Part shown: positions 44,291 through 56,216 of the stretch, piece by piece
Layout of the letters: every line of letters begins with the position of its first letter
Position numbering within the stretch: the first letter of the stretch is position 1
Assembly (NCBI GenBank): GCA_038093975.1
Contig: JBBPTG010000001.1
Coordinates: 682,001 to 746,000 of the forward strand
Direction: 5' to 3'
From: Chalciporus piperatus
Lineage: Eukaryota > Basidiomycota > Agaricomycetes > Boletales > Boletaceae
DNA: 64,000 nt
Translations under genes and position numbers: made by a program
Notes under the pieces: model-generated
Told to the model about the DNA's origin: nothing
Databases searched by the model: none
What the model saw: only the letters and a program-made list of their open reading frames with translations

Positions 44291-45449
44291 ATGCCGAATA
44301 CAATCCGTGCCTCCGTTGTGCAGACGTGCACCGCGTCATACAGTTTGCCAGATACCCTTCAGAAGTTTGAGGATCTCACAAAACTTGCAAAGGAGCGAGA
44401 TGGTACCCAGTTAGTCGTCTTCCCAGAAGCATTGTAAGTAGTCAGTTGTTTGGGTTTTATCACTTATCGTACATGGTCCTGTAGTATTGGAGGGTACCCC
44501 AAGATGTCTACGTTTGGCTGTGTAGTGGGTGACCGCAGCGCTCAGGGTCGAGACGAATTTCTGCGATATCACAAATCAGCGATCGAAATACCCTCGCCTG
44601 CTATCTCGCGTATTGAAGCAGTCAGCAAGGACACCGGAGTGTTCGTTGTGATGGGCGTTATTGAACGTACAGGGGGAACCCTGTATTGCACGGTGATCTT
44701 CGTCGACCCTGTCCAGGGGCTCGTAGGAAAGCACCGCAAGCTGATGCCAACGGCTACCGAGAGATTAATATGGGGCTTTGGGGATGGGACTACGCTCCCT
44801 GTAGTGGAGACGACGTTCTCGTCTCCGTCCGGACCAGAGGAAAGTGTCACCACGAAAATCTCCGCGACTATATGCTGGTGAGCCTGGTCTTCGCGACACT
44901 TCATTATCTCGACTCAGTTTTCTGCAACAAAGGGAAAACTACATGCCGCTGTGTAAGTGATTCTGTCCTTCCTTGCATCGGCATCTGGTTGACTCGGATT
45001 AGTGAGAACATACTATTACTCGCTTGGGACACAGATCTATTGTGCACCCACTGTGGATCATCGTCCGACCTGGATGAACTCCATGATCCATATCGCTTTG
45101 GAAGGACGGTGCTTTGTCCTGTCGGCATGCCAGTTCGCGACCGAGAAGGATTACCCTGCGGACCATGCCGTCGCTGATGAAAAGGATCGCAACCCTGATA
45201 ACATTATGATCAATGGTGGAAGTCTGATCATCAGTCCTCTTGGAAAAGTGCTTGCTGGGCCTTCGAGGCAACCGGAGGATATTCTGACCGCGGAATTGGA
45301 CCTCGATGATGTTGTTAGGGGAAAATTCGACATGGATTGTGTCGGACATTATGCACGGCCGGACGGTACGTTTCTTGGGGATACTCCACCTTGTCTAGCA
45401 AACTGGCTGAGATGTTCTAGTTTTCAAATTCACAGCCAACACTTCATGA
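44291..45449 (+). CDS. Nitrilase (carbon-nitrogen hydrolase)
   Basis: Hydrolyses nitriles to acids and ammonia, or a related amide. ATG 44291 ([16 protein letters not shown]), about 340 residues. The catalytic triad is complete: Glu in VVFPEAL, Lys in [16 protein letters not shown], and Cys in ISATICWENYMPL (across an intron at about 44878-44936). Also [10 protein letters not shown], typical of aliphatic/aromatic nitrilases; [43 protein letters not shown]; and [14 protein letters not shown]. The last intron (about 45366-45420) is followed by FKFTANTS and stop 45447-45449, a little shorter than some relatives. Probably cytosolic. No biosynthetic neighbours, so the substrate is unknown. Confidence 0.92.
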
Positions 45450-45798
45450 AAGTGTGGCGAATCTAGGAGAAACTAGATGGTCCGATCGAGGTTATCTCTG
45501 TCGTTTGTATACTTTCACGGGCTTGAAATCACACACCACATTTGTGGACTGCCCCCGCTTTGCATGTGCCTGAGTGGCACGTCAGAACAAAACAACCTTG
45601 CTAGTGGAAGCCAAAGCGCTTTATTCTGGCGTCCACAAAGCCACCACACAAACAAACTCGAGGCAAAGCGTCTCCCGTTGAATGTATATAAACCCATGGG
45701 GAACCATTCGAAAGGTAAAAACACCTACCCTTCCATTCCTTGCTTTACGGTGGCTGGTCCATAATTTAACACCCAATCGCTCCTGTGTACATTAAACG
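45450..45798. promoter_or_regulatory. Intergenic with TATA box upstream of orphan gene
   Basis: 349 bp. A TATATAAA at 45685-45692 lies 107 bp before the ATG of the downstream orphan gene, one of the few clear TATA boxes in the window. Otherwise unremarkable. Confidence 0.5.
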
Positions 45799-46296
45799 AT
45801 GCCTGCTCACGACACTGCCGATGCACGCACAGCTCTCATGGCGACCTACTTTGCACGATACCCACACCCGCAGGCGGGTATGCGGTGTACACCACTTCGC
45901 TCATCGTCGCCACCGCTCCGGCAGTACGATTCCAATGTCTCGAATCGACGCCTGCAAAGGAGTCAGCAGAAGCCGTCAACCGAAGGGTTTGCGGCGCGAG
46001 GGAGGACGATATACAATACAAACTGGACACTTGATCCAGTGACGTCATCCGAGACAAAGGTGCAACCTGGCCAGCCATGGCCCCAGCAATATTCAGCGCT
46101 AGTAGAGCTGCAGAGGATAGATGCCGAAGAAGAGCGGAGAAGGACGCTCGGATATGAGTTCCTAATGGCGGCTAGACGCGACTTTGACGTGGAGAGTATA
46201 CAGGTGCCGGTGCAGGAGGGTCAGACGTCTGCCGCATGGGACGATGAGCGGCGGGCAGCAGAGATGTTTGAACTGTACATTCGCATGGAAGATTGA
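45799..46296 (+). CDS. Hypothetical protein, 165 residues
   Basis: Single exon, ATG 45799 (MPAHDTADARTALMATYF). Middle part basic and polar (NRRLQRSQQKPS); C-terminal half charged and helical (ELQRIDAEEERRRTLGYEFL, DDERRAAEMFELYIRME). No signal peptide, membrane helix or known domain recognised. The TATA box 107 bp upstream, the uninterrupted frame and the position between expressed genes support a real gene. Possibly a lineage-specific protein. Confidence 0.55.
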   Translation: MPAHDTADARTALMATYFARYPHPQAGMRCTPLRSSSPPLRQYDSNVSNRRLQRSQQKPSTEGFAARGRTIYNTNWTLDPVTSSETKVQPGQPWPQQYSALVELQRIDAEEERRRTLGYEFLMAARRDFDVESIQVPVQEGQTSAAWDDERRAAEMFELYIRMED

Positions 46297-46535
46297 GACC
46301 TAGTAATTTCTCCAAGTTATCTCTAGTCATCCTTGTTCAATCCCTAGTCATTGTAGTAGTTGGTCGTAAATTAGGTTGGCGGGTGGTGAATTGGAAGCGA
46401 ATGCGCCACCGAAACCAAATAAATGGCAACTTGGGATTAGTTAACGCGTTGGTTTGTTTCCCCCTTCCGTTGCGGTCAGGCCAAAAGTAAAAATTCGTCG
46501 CTCTTGCCTTTCTCCTTCTTCAACTTGCCTGCTCA

Positions 46536-48222
46536 ATGGCTGACACCTACGCATCTTCTCGCGCCGACTCCTTCTCCCCGTCCTCCAACGGCTACGTCAA
46601 TGGCTCAAGTCCCGCCGTCCAGCAGAACAACTCGGGCTTGTCCCCCGTCATCCGCAAGAAGCTAATGGGCTACGTCGGTTTCGCAAATCTCCCAAACCAG
46701 GTCCACAGGAAGAGCGTACGCAAGGGCTTTCAGTTCACCGCTATGGTTGTCGGTGCGCTCTCCCTCCCCCCTTACTCTCCACGTCCTTTTTGCTCACCAC
46801 ACTCCAGGCGAGTCTGGTCTTGGGAAATCCACGCTCATTAACACCCTCTTCAACACTCCTCTTTACCCACCCAAACAGCCTCTCCCTCCTACCAACGAGC
46901 GCCCTAAAACCGTCGCCATTGAGAGCATTGGAGCGGGTATGCTACTTTTACCGTTTCACATACAGTCCCAACCCATCTTTCAACAGATATCGAGGAAAAT
47001 GGTGTCCGTCTGCACCTAACTGTTGTCGATACGCCTGGTTTCGGTGACTTTGTTAACAACGACGACAGGTGAGAAAATTTCCGATCAAGGAGGACCCAGC
47101 TTCTTAACACGTAATTTCAGCTGGAGACCCATTCTGGAAAACATTGAGTCGCGTTTTGACTCCTACTTGGAGCAGGAGAACCGTGTCAACCGGCAGAAGA
47201 TCGTGGACAACCGTGTCCACGCCTGCCTCTACTTCATCCAGCCCACCGGTCATACGTAAGTGATTTTTTATTATTGCTTCACTGGGCCTCAACACTCGTC
47301 TTCAGCCTGAAGCAAATTGACATTGAGTTCATGCGCCGACTACACACTCGTGTCAACCTCATTCCCGTCATTGCTAAAGCTGATACCATGACTGACGAAG
47401 AGATTACCGACTTCAAGGCCCGGGTACGATTCTAATGATGCTTTGCTCCCGCAATTACTGATCACTCGTTTTCAGATTCTCGCTGACATCGCTCACCACA
47501 AGATTCAAATTTTCCAGGCGCCCACCTACGAGAACGAAGATGAGGAAACCCTGGCCGAGTCTGAGGAAATCGCCAGCAAGATTCCTTTCGCTGTCGTTGG
47601 TTCAGATCACGTCGTTGAGACCCCTGACGGCCGTCAAGTCCGTGGCCGTTCGTACCCCTGGGGTGTGATAGAAGTAGACAACGAAGAACACTGCGACTTC
47701 GTCAAGCTTCGCCAGATGCTTGTTCGCACGTATATGGAAGAATTGAGGGAATACACGAACGACGTTCTTTACGAAAACTGGAGAACCGAGAAGCTTCTCA
47801 GTATGGGTGTCGCTCAAGACTCGAGCGTGTTCAGGGAGGTCAAGTGAGTGCGCGTTCGTGACAAACGATTGGTTGTGCCTGACTTTGTTGTATTAGCCCC
47901 TCGGCGAAGATGCAAGAAGAGCGCATCCTGCACGAGGCCAAGCTTTCCAAGATGGAAGCCGAGATGAAGATGGTCTTCCAACAAAAGGTTCAAGAAAAGG
48001 AGTCGAAGTTGAAGCAGTCCGAGGAGGAACTCTACGCTCGGCACAAGGATATGAAGGAAGCTCTCGAGAAACAGCGTGTCGACCTAGAAGACAAGAAGCG
48101 GAGAATCGAGAGCGGTCGGCCACTTACGCCGGAAAAGAACGCGGTGAGTAATTTCGCCCACCTTTTACGTCTGTGTGTTTACTCTTACCGTTCAGACCAA
48201 GAACCGTCGCTTCCTCCGGTAG
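46536..48222 (+). CDS. CDC3: Septin, Cdc3 group
   Basis: GTP-binding filament protein of the bud neck and septum. ATG 46536 ([16 protein letters not shown]). GTPase motifs: [15 protein letters not shown] (G1, spliced across an intron at about 46753-46808), [15 protein letters not shown] (G3) and VIAKADTMT (G4). Septin-unique element: [20 protein letters not shown] with [17 protein letters not shown]. Preceded by the polybasic [11 protein letters not shown]. The C-terminal coiled coil, [20 protein letters not shown] through [16 protein letters not shown], ends after a last intron in TKNRRFLR, as in Cdc3 proteins. Seven or so introns; stop 48220-48222. Confidence 0.93.
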
Positions 48223-48665
48223 ATGACCTGATCGGTTGTTGGTGGTCTGGCTTGTTGCGTTGTTACCGTACGTTGGTGATATTACCTTCCCCGTGCCGAT
48301 TCTAGTTTGCCGTTTAGTTCTCTTGCTAGCTTACATTGTGATTTTTGCTTCCCGCTCCTTCTATTGCCCTCTGGAACACTCCACACTCGTTTGAACTGAC
48401 ATCTGGGCTTGGCTACAATCTCCCCCTTTTAGTATGATACTGTCGCTGTTTTTGATGGAGAATCGCAAGACGTCCTAGGACGGCTTGGGGACGATTGGAT
48501 CGATTTTCTTTTTTTTTTCTACCTTCTTTGCCTACGATTCGAGGTCTACTACGACGAGCAATATACCCAGTGTTGCCACTATGTCAACAGCGATAAACAG
48601 ATAATCGTGTGGATTGATGTCAGACCCGCACATCTATGATCTAACCTTTGTCTAAACTGCACCAG
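48223..48665. other. CDC3 3' flank and MTR10 promoter
   Basis: 443 bp. A C/T-rich segment with a run of T (TTCTTTTTTTTTTTC, about 48507-48521) probably belongs to the MTR10 promoter. No gene recognised. Confidence 0.45.
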
Positions 48666-51600
48666 ATGGACAATATCCAGGCGCTGCTGTCCGCACTGGA
48701 CGTATTCAGCCGCGCACCTGACAAGGCTTCGCTGGAGAACGCAAACTCGTGGCTCCAGGAGTTCCAACATTCTGTAAATCCACTTTCGCCCTTCGCCCAC
48801 TCTTCCGACCTGGACATCTGACTTCGCCCTCCCCGCCTTTGTCCTAGCGCGAGGCTTGGTCGACTTGCAACGTCCTCCTCCTCTCTCCCGAGGCACCCCT
48901 TGCCGCAAAACTCTTTGCCGCCCAAACTTTCAGATCAAAGGTAGGTGGCTCAATTCAATTGGCGCTTGTTCTCTCACTTGTCCAATCTAGATCACCTATG
49001 ACCTTCATCAAGTCGACGCAGTGAACCTCTTGCCTCTACGGGATACTCTGATCACTGCTCTGGAAAGATATTACACCGGCCCACGCACCGTGATCACTCA
49101 GCTCTGTCTGGCGATATCAGGACTCGCGCTCCAGCTTCCCCTGTGGGACAATGCCGTACAATCCATGATCGAGGCATTTGGCACTAATCCTGCAACCGTT
49201 CCTGTCCTTTTGCAGTTTCTCACAGTACTTCCTGAAGAATTGTCATCAAACACTAGGATACCAATCACAGTGAGTACGTCAGGCGTGTATATGAGTTCTA
49301 ACCTGACACCGTGAATCAAGGACGACGATTATCGCGAGAGGTCTGCCAAGCTTCTTACTGCAAATGCAAATCAAGTGTTGGATCTTCTTTCGATGTATAT
49401 ACAAGCCTCAGGTATACGCCATTTTCCCCGATCTTCGGTGCTCTTTTAACGATAGTTCCTCCCAGGCGTAACGACGATCGTCCAAAGCCAAGTTTTTGGA
49501 TGCCTCCGCTCCTGGCTTATCGCCGGCGAGGTGAACACATCAGTTCTTGCCAAATCACCCCTCTTTGGCTTTGTTTTCGAGGCTTTGGCTTCGGAGGAGC
49601 TCTTCGATTCCGCCGTAGACGTCATCTGCGAATTAATCCACGAGACGCAAGAAATCGACGACAATATGCCTGTCATCCAGCTCATAGTCCCGCGTGTCAT
49701 CGCTTTGAAGGCTCAACTCGAGGAACGAAAGGACGACCCTGACAGAATCAGGGGCTTGGCAAAGATCTTTGCGGAGGCTGGGGAGACATATCGTCTTCTC
49801 ATTCTCCGCCATACAGAGACATTCTTCCCGATCGTCGATGCTATTGGAATATGCTCTGCATATCCGGACCTTGATATCGTGCCTATCACCTTCCCATTCT
49901 GGATGCGCCTTGCTCAGACCATTGGCAAGAAGCCGTCCGTCGAACCCTTGTTCATAGAAGCCTATAAGGCGCTTATGGCGGTGATCATCCGGCATCTCCA
50001 CTTCCCTCCTGACGCTGCCAGTTTGAGCGGCCAAGAGGCCGACAGTTTCCGATCTTTCAGGCATGTCATGGGAGATACATTGAAAGACTGTTGTCTTGTC
50101 TTGGGTGCCGACACTTGCCTTCTGTCAGCGTACAGTCTCATCACCATGGGGCTCTCACGGGAGGCCCAGTCCATCTCGTGGCAGGAAATTGAAGCACCGT
50201 TGTTTGCTATGCGATCAATGGGCGCTGAGGTTGATCTTGCTGACGAAGATGCCGTTCCGAAAATTATGGATCTTATTCCCTCCCTCCCTGACCATCCTAG
50301 AATTCGCTATGCTGCACTTTTAATCATCTCGCGGTATACGGAATGGATCAATCGTCACCCGGATTACGTCCCCTTCCAGCTCCGGTACATTTCTGCAGGT
50401 TTTGAAGACCCTGATACTGAAGTGAACGCAGCCGCCGGCCAGGCGCTCAAATATCTCTGCCAAGATTGCAAGCAGGTATTGTTCTAATTATCTCATCCAC
50501 GGGCTTCCTCAAACTCCGCACAGCATCTCGTAGATCTTCTTCCTACCCTCCACACGTTCCTGAAAACAACTGGATCGAAACTAGAGCAAGACGACCGGCG
50601 GCAAGTCTACGAAGCAATCGCCTACGTCATCTCTGCGATGCCGATGGAGCAAGCTGCTGAATCCCTTCGATCTTTCTCATTCGACATCCTCTCCCAGATC
50701 CATACTGTCACAGGCAAGACCACGGCCATCACGAAGCAAGAGCTGAAGGAGATAGGCTGTGAGTTTCTACGGATCGTCCCGGCACTATCTGCGAGCTAAT
50801 TCTTCGCCAGATGGCCTAGAAAATTTGGAAGTCATGTTACATGTCATTGGTCCGTTCGGCGACCAGTTGCCTGCGGCGTGCCAGAACAGCTGTCAGGAAA
50901 TCTGGTCTATCTTCGACGAGTTCATCAAGAAGTACGCCTTCGACTACGACACCGCGGAGCGAACAACCCGTGTCCTTCGACACGGTGTGACTCTATTTGG
51001 TCAATCTACCCTTCAAGTTGCACCCGCTGTGCTGTCGCGCATGGTTGCATCTTTTGAGGCCACTGGTTCCTCGGCTTTCTTATGGATTGCAGGCAAGCTT
51101 GTCGGGAGGTTCGGCCGTGAATCCAATCCTGTACTGCAAACCGCACTCCAGGCCCTGTATGAGCAGTCAACAAACAAAGTTGTCAGCATCTTGCAGTCCA
51201 AGGCTCCAAGAGACATTCCCGATGGTATGCACGTCGGTTTATGTCACCTGGCGAAAGCTAACGTCGTGCGACAGTTTTGGAAGACTACGTTCAACTACTT
51301 CTGCAGTTGCTGGAAATGGCCCCGGACATCTTTTTCCAGTCGGCCGTTTTCCCATTGGCATTCCGCGCATCCATGGCAGCTCTTACGCTCATTCACTCGG
51401 ATCTTGTTTTTGCAGCCCTGGATTTATTCCGCAACATTTTAACTCATGATTGTCTTTCGTCGTCCTCGACCCAACCCACGAAACTCATTGCTTATGCAAC
51501 TGGCATCAAATCGGTGGTAGAAAAAGAAGGATTCGAATTCGTTGGCTATCTACTTGGTGGCCTCGTTGGCGATTTCCCCGAAGATTCTACCCCCACTGTT

Positions 51601-51891
51601 GTCTCGATCTTTCGTTCTATTGCCGCTCTCTTTCCTACCCAGTTGTTGACGTGGCTACCGCCAGTGTTACAACAACTGCCCACAACTGCCGTGCCAAATG
51701 AAGCGAAGGAACAGTTTATGATAGATGTGACCAAGTGAGTCCCTGCTTTCTTCCTCTTCTCCCGAGTTAATAACAACTTTCTCAGTGCTATCAATACTGC
51801 ACAGTATGACAAGGTGAAGTACAGTATTCTCACCCTCCATCGAGCCTCGCGCAAGGCTCGTGATCGTCGGCGGGTCGCTCCGTTGGAGTAG
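48666..51891 (+). CDS. MTR10: Importin-beta family receptor Mtr10 / transportin-3
   Basis: Nuclear import receptor for mRNA-binding proteins with RGG/SR-type signals (yeast Npl3) and tRNA in yeast. ATG 48666 (MDNIQALLSALDVFSRAPD). HEAT-repeat solenoid of about 930 residues over ten or so exons. Family landmarks: SLENANSWLQEFQHS, EAWSTCNVLL, AAQTFRSKITYDLHQV (characteristic), LCLAISGLALQLPLW, LQFLTVLPEELSSN, RYAALLIISRYTEWINRHP, AAGQALKYLCQDC, YEAIAYVISAMPMEQAAESL, and a C-terminal LTLHRASRKARDRRRV. Upstream of it runs CDC3, downstream LSC1, all on the plus strand. Confidence 0.92.
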
Positions 51892-52137
51892 TGGCAGTCA
51901 GAGATGTATCAGCTTCGTTTTGACCAACATGTATGGAATCTATAGCCAAAAATGTTCAAATCGCTTGTCTGTGTCTGCGTACCGTGACGTGTTAATCTGG
52001 ATGATTGAGGCGGGGGAACCGTTTTGGTGGCCCAGCAGGCAAACACGCCCAAACTAGCACCGGCGGGCGTGATACTCATAACCCGGTAACAAAAAGTCAC
52101 ATATTCAAGACTCTTCCAACTCCACCTTTGCCTCACC

Positions 52138-53565
52138 ATGCTCCGTCGCGCTGGTCAGTCAGTCACCGCAAGTGGTATGTAAACGACCAGTATTCGTCTC
52201 GTACGAGTTTTTTTTTGTGTTCATTGACACGTCGTTGCAGCGGGTCGTCGGTTAATATCACAGTCGGCGGTTCGAAGGAGCTATGCCGACACAATCAAGA
52301 ACTTGCTTATCCACAAGGACACGAAGGTGCTCTGCCAGGGTTTCACTGGAAAGACGGTGAGCAGTCTTCACTTGTATGCAGCGCCCAACTTGGGAAGAAG
52401 TCGTTTATAATTGGCTACAGGGCACCTTCCACGTGAAAGAGGCTTTGGCCTACGGCACCAACATGGTCGGTGGTGTCTCCCCCACCAAGGCGGGTCAGAC
52501 ACATCTCGGACTACCAGTATTCGGCTCGGTCCGTGAGGTACGATTGTCTTCAATGTACTCCACACTCCCCGCACAACCTCGTCACAGGCTGTCAGGGAAA
52601 CAAGGCCAGACGCTACCGTTCTATACGTCCCGCCTCCAACTGCCGCAGACGCCATTATAGAGGCCATCGAGAATGAAATCGGTCTGATTGTCTGTATAAC
52701 AGAAGGTATACCCCAGCAAGATGAGATCAAGGTATGCACGGCATGTCTAGCGTGTTTCCCAAAACTAATGCTGGTATAGGTCATGCAAGCGCTCCAGAGT
52801 CAGTCTAAATCGCGTCTCGTGGGTCCCAACTGCCCTGGAATTATCAACCCTCTTGGTTGCAAGATGGGTATCCAACCCGGACACATCCACAGACCGGGGA
52901 AGATCGGTATGTCATCGGACGCACTGCAATTTTGATGGTACTCAGAGTCCTGATTGCAGGAATTGTCTCTCGCTCGGGTACGTTGACATACGAGGCTGTG
53001 GCTCAAACGACGGGCGTCGGACTCGGACAGTCATTGTGCGTTGGCATCGGTGGTGATCCATTCCCCGGAACGCAGCACATCGATGTCATCAAGGTCTTCC
53101 TTGAGGATGATGCGACCGAAGGTATGTCTTGCTTATTGTACAAATAGCAATGGTGTTCATGTCTTTAGGTATTGTCATCATTGGAGAGATTGGAGGATCA
53201 ATGGAGGAGGAGGCTGCAGAGTATTTGGAGAAGTACAACAAGACACGGAAGAATCCCAAACCTGTCGTTGGCTTCATTGCTGGTCGCACTGCACCCCCTG
53301 GACGCCGTATGGGCCATGCTGGCGCCATTATTTCCGGTGGCAAGGGTAAGCATAGGCTCTCATGGTCGGATGCGAGTTCATTCATTTAACCACAATGCAG
53401 GTGCTGCCGTGGACAAGGTTGCCGCGCTCGAGAGAGCTGGTGTTATAGTCACCAACAGTCCTGCCAAGATTGGTATCTCCATGCTCGAGGTAAGGTCTCT
53501 GTGCTTGCTTGTTCGCCACTGCTCACAGGGTTGTGTAGGCAATGAAGGCTGCTGGTCTTGTTTAG
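52138..53565 (+). CDS. LSC1: Succinyl-CoA ligase alpha subunit, mitochondrial
   Basis: TCA-cycle enzyme forming succinate and ATP/GTP from succinyl-CoA in the matrix. ATG 52138 ([12 protein letters not shown]) starts a presequence split by an intron. Then [21 protein letters not shown] (CoA-binding), [83 protein letters not shown] (spliced), [34 protein letters not shown] and [18 protein letters not shown], containing the phosphorylated His. It ends [11 protein letters not shown] at 53565. About 335 residues, complete, with nine or so introns. Confidence 0.95.
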
Positions 53566-53668
53566 AGAGTACATTATCATTGGGTGAATTTAGAGATACT
53601 TTCACTTGCTTACATAATCGGATAGATGCTTGCAGTGTAAGTATTCCGACGTTGATCTTGTCTCAATC

Positions 53669-54545
53669 ATGGAATACACACCATCCCCCACATTCTCCGA
53701 GGCGGCAGCATACCTGTCGTCTGCCCCATCACTAGCAAAAGTACCAAATACCATGAAGCTTGAGGTCGAGAAGGTCTTCTGGATAGTGATCGATGCCTGA
53801 CAGCTTGTGCAGCTATACGGATTGTACAAATACCTGACCGTCGCACCGGTCCCTCAGAACTCGCGCCCGTCACTGTTCGATCTGACGGGCCGCGCGAAGT
53901 GGGATGCATGGAGTAACATCGGGAAGACATATGCAGGCCAACGACCGGATGCCGAAAGAAGATATCTCGACATCGCACGGGAACTGGGATGGGTCCCAGG
54001 AGCTCCCATCAAGGAGAGCAAGCCAGAGAAAGATATACCACCTGACGAGGTGTGGGATGACGATCTGGGTGTGAGTGTGTCGGTTTCAGCCGAGGCAGAC
54101 AGAGGGGGGATGGGCGCATTCGTCAGCTCCCTGGCCGACGTGTCGGACGACGACGACGATGCGGCGCGACATCCTCTACACGTGTTTGCCATTAAAGGGG
54201 ATGTGAACAAAACCACTCGATTCCTCAAGGAGAACACCTCGGTAGATATTAATCAACGCGACGCCCATGTATGTTCCGATACTTGAGATTTCATTTCTGA
54301 GGACTCATAAGAATGCTCCTTTGCAGGGCTATACACCGTTGCAATTAGCGTGTGATAGAGGTAACTTGTCAGTGGTCAAAGTACTCATAGAGAACGGCGC
54401 AGATCCCATGATGAAGGTGAGTGCCTCGATGTGTATGGGCAAGTAGAGAGCTCAACGTTTTTTGCAGGATCCTGATGACCTGACAGCCATAGAGCTGGCA
54501 CAAATTGCTGGGCATGACGAAATTTGTACCTTTTTACGAAGTTGA
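53669..54545 (+). CDS. Acyl-CoA-binding protein with ankyrin repeats (ACBD6-like)
   Basis: ATG 53669 (MEYTPSPTFSEAAAYLSSA). An ACBP domain of about 90 residues has AAAYLSSAPSLAKVPNTMKL, LYGLYKYLTVAP (after a 50-nt intron), LFDLTGRAKWDAWSNIGKTY and AERRYLDIARELGW: the Tyr, Lys and Trp that hold the acyl-CoA are present. After an acidic linker (SSLADVSDDDDDAA) come ankyrin repeats HPLHVFAIKGDVNKTTRFL, GYTPLQLACDRGNLSVVKVL and LTAIELAQIAGHDEICTFL, ending RS at 54545. Human ACBD6 has the same arrangement and works with N-myristoyltransferase. Only about 100 bp separate it from LSC1. Cytosolic. Confidence 0.9.
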
Positions 54546-54681
54546 CTACATTAACGATGCAAAGTGAGGGGGATAATGTGGGCGAGCTTTCTACAGCGAG
54601 TGCTCGACAGATACGTGTGTAGTATACGGGGTCTGAGCGCGATGACGGATGAGGATTATGCTTGGTGGGACGGGATTCAAA

Positions 54682-55116
54682 TCACAACGCGGGTGAGGGT
54701 GATGGGGAGGCAGAATTGGACTCGTCCGCGGCTGTCTTGGACTGCCCCTCTGGTTGGGAAGACCCAGGAGATGGTCGTGGTCCAAGCGCCTTGGGGTGGT
54801 ATTTTGAATTCGGTGGTATGATTCCTCCCTGGCGATATTCAATGAACGTACAACGCCCAAGCAAAATACCACGCACCCATTCCAATAAACGCACTGTAGA
54901 TTTACTAGGCGTCGCGCCAACTCCTAGCCAATACTTTATCCTATCCACACTCCACCGCACCGTTTTGTGTGTCTCCCCGAGTTTGAGAGCGGGGTCGTAG
55001 ATACCCAAAAGCTCCGCAGGTTTCGCGTCACGACGTTTACGCTGGTCTATGGCAACCAAGTGGAATATCTTGTTGTGCTTGGTGCCATGCATGGCCATTC
55101 GAAGGCGGATTGGCAT
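54682..55116 (-). CDS. MRPS16: Mitochondrial ribosomal protein bS16m
   Basis: Single exon of 144 codons. ATG 55116 gives MPIRLRMAMHGTKHNKIFHL, the invariant S16 start, so no separate presequence is needed (as known for S16). Then AIDQRKRRDAKPAELLGIYD, TVRWSVDRIKYWLGVGATPS and STVRLLEWVRGI. The last 40 or so residues are Pro/Ser-rich (NSKYHPKALGPRPSPGSS). The frame runs unbroken to the stop at 54682, so no intron is required. It converges on the ACBP-ankyrin gene with 136 bp between stops. Confidence 0.93.
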   Translation of the reverse strand: MPIRLRMAMHGTKHNKIFHLVAIDQRKRRDAKPAELLGIYDPALKLGETHKTVRWSVDRIKYWLGVGATPSKSTVRLLEWVRGILLGRCTFIEYRQGGIIPPNSKYHPKALGPRPSPGSSQPEGQSKTAADESNSASPSPSPAL

Positions 55117-55345
55117 CTTGACTGGTGCTTGAGTTTGTTCGCAGTGACTGGAGAGTTCTACAGACGTGTTGTGTATCATTGTTTGGTCCCTCGTAAAATA
55201 CAGAGTAGCTTGCTACCTCGTTACCCAATGGCAAGTACTGTAGGTACAGAATTTCAAGTACAATCCCGATAGTGGCTTAACGGCAACGCGGTTCAATCGA
55301 TTTTTCCGAGTAGAAAGTAATTCGGAACTGCTCTGAAGCACTCGA

Positions 55346-55819
55346 TCATGAATCAGGACCAGCACTACCTGGTATAAGCTGAGTAGGGGCCATTTAGCAA
55401 GTATGAAGAAGCGATATGAGGGGCAGAACCGACCATGCAAATGTTGTTGCCGTTGAGGAGCGTCTGGGCCAGCTGTGTCTTCTTCGTACCCTGCGGGGTG
55501 ATCTCGCTGGAAAAAGTCGAATCAGACGTTCGCTCTGCGGTCAATACCAGAATGCTCACTATTCTATCACATCTTCCAGCACCATGTCTAGGAATTGATG
55601 CCTTCAGCTCGGCAGCGATGAGCTCAAATAAACCAACTCACTGACGAAGTCATCGAAACCCAGGAGTGTGCCAGTGAACTCCCGGTCACTTTTCATGATC
55701 ACCCAGATCCGTGATCCAATACATCTATCAATGAGCTCTATCGAGTGAAACACATCATTCACGCGTGAAACACTGTTCCAAACTGCTGACTTACCCAGAG
55801 GAAGGATTTGAGAAGCCAT
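55346..55819 (-). CDS. LSM5: Lsm5, U6 snRNA / mRNA-decay Sm-like ring subunit
   Basis: Four exons, about 90 residues. ATG 55819 opens MASQILPL, joined over an intron to [20 protein letters not shown] (Sm1). [12 protein letters not shown] follows, then after [21 protein letters not shown], a third intron, [20 protein letters not shown] (Sm2) and NICM. The last intron ends at CCTACTCAG (about 55379), giving [10 protein letters not shown] and stop at 55346. Length and order match Lsm5, which sits in both the nuclear Lsm2-8 and the cytoplasmic Lsm1-7 ring. Confidence 0.93.
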
Positions 55820-56216
55820 CAACTACACTCGAGATCGTGGCTGCGTTCAAGCTGTAGTCGCAAGAACGATTTCAAAGTTTCTGCCTGTTTGATGGTTAAT
55901 CACGATCAAACAGACCGACTTATGGCAGCAATGTAACCACCAAAGCACTCAGAGAAACTGAAACCACCAGTGGCCTCCTATGACAACATGATTCTGCAAG
56001 CCAAGCTAGCGTCCATTAGACGCAAGTTAATATGTATATCTGCTATTGCTACTCCCTACGATGCTCGACATAAAGCAAAAATTGATCGTATCGTGCGGAA
56101 CTGGACTATCTGGAAATTTCTGTGTAGGGGGGGAGGTTTACATGTGTTTCATGGGATAATGATCAGGTAAAGAAAAGGCCTTAATGTACATGATGGTTTC
56201 GTCACATAGATCCAGG
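55820..56216. other. LSM5 upstream region and importin alpha 3' flank
   Basis: 397 bp. It contains the LSM5 promoter and, to the right, the 3' flank of importin alpha, both read leftwards. No gene, repeat or hairpin recognised. Confidence 0.45.

Noticed and set aside
45380..45510. Possible frameshift at the nitrilase C-terminus (another frame continues [11 protein letters not shown])
   Set aside because: The spliced frame already ends shortly after HYARPDVF, as in many nitrilases; the continuation is not clearly homologous.
54780..54850. Intron in the tail of MRPS16
   Set aside because: The possible GT-AG pair (41 nt) would shift the frame; the unspliced frame is open.
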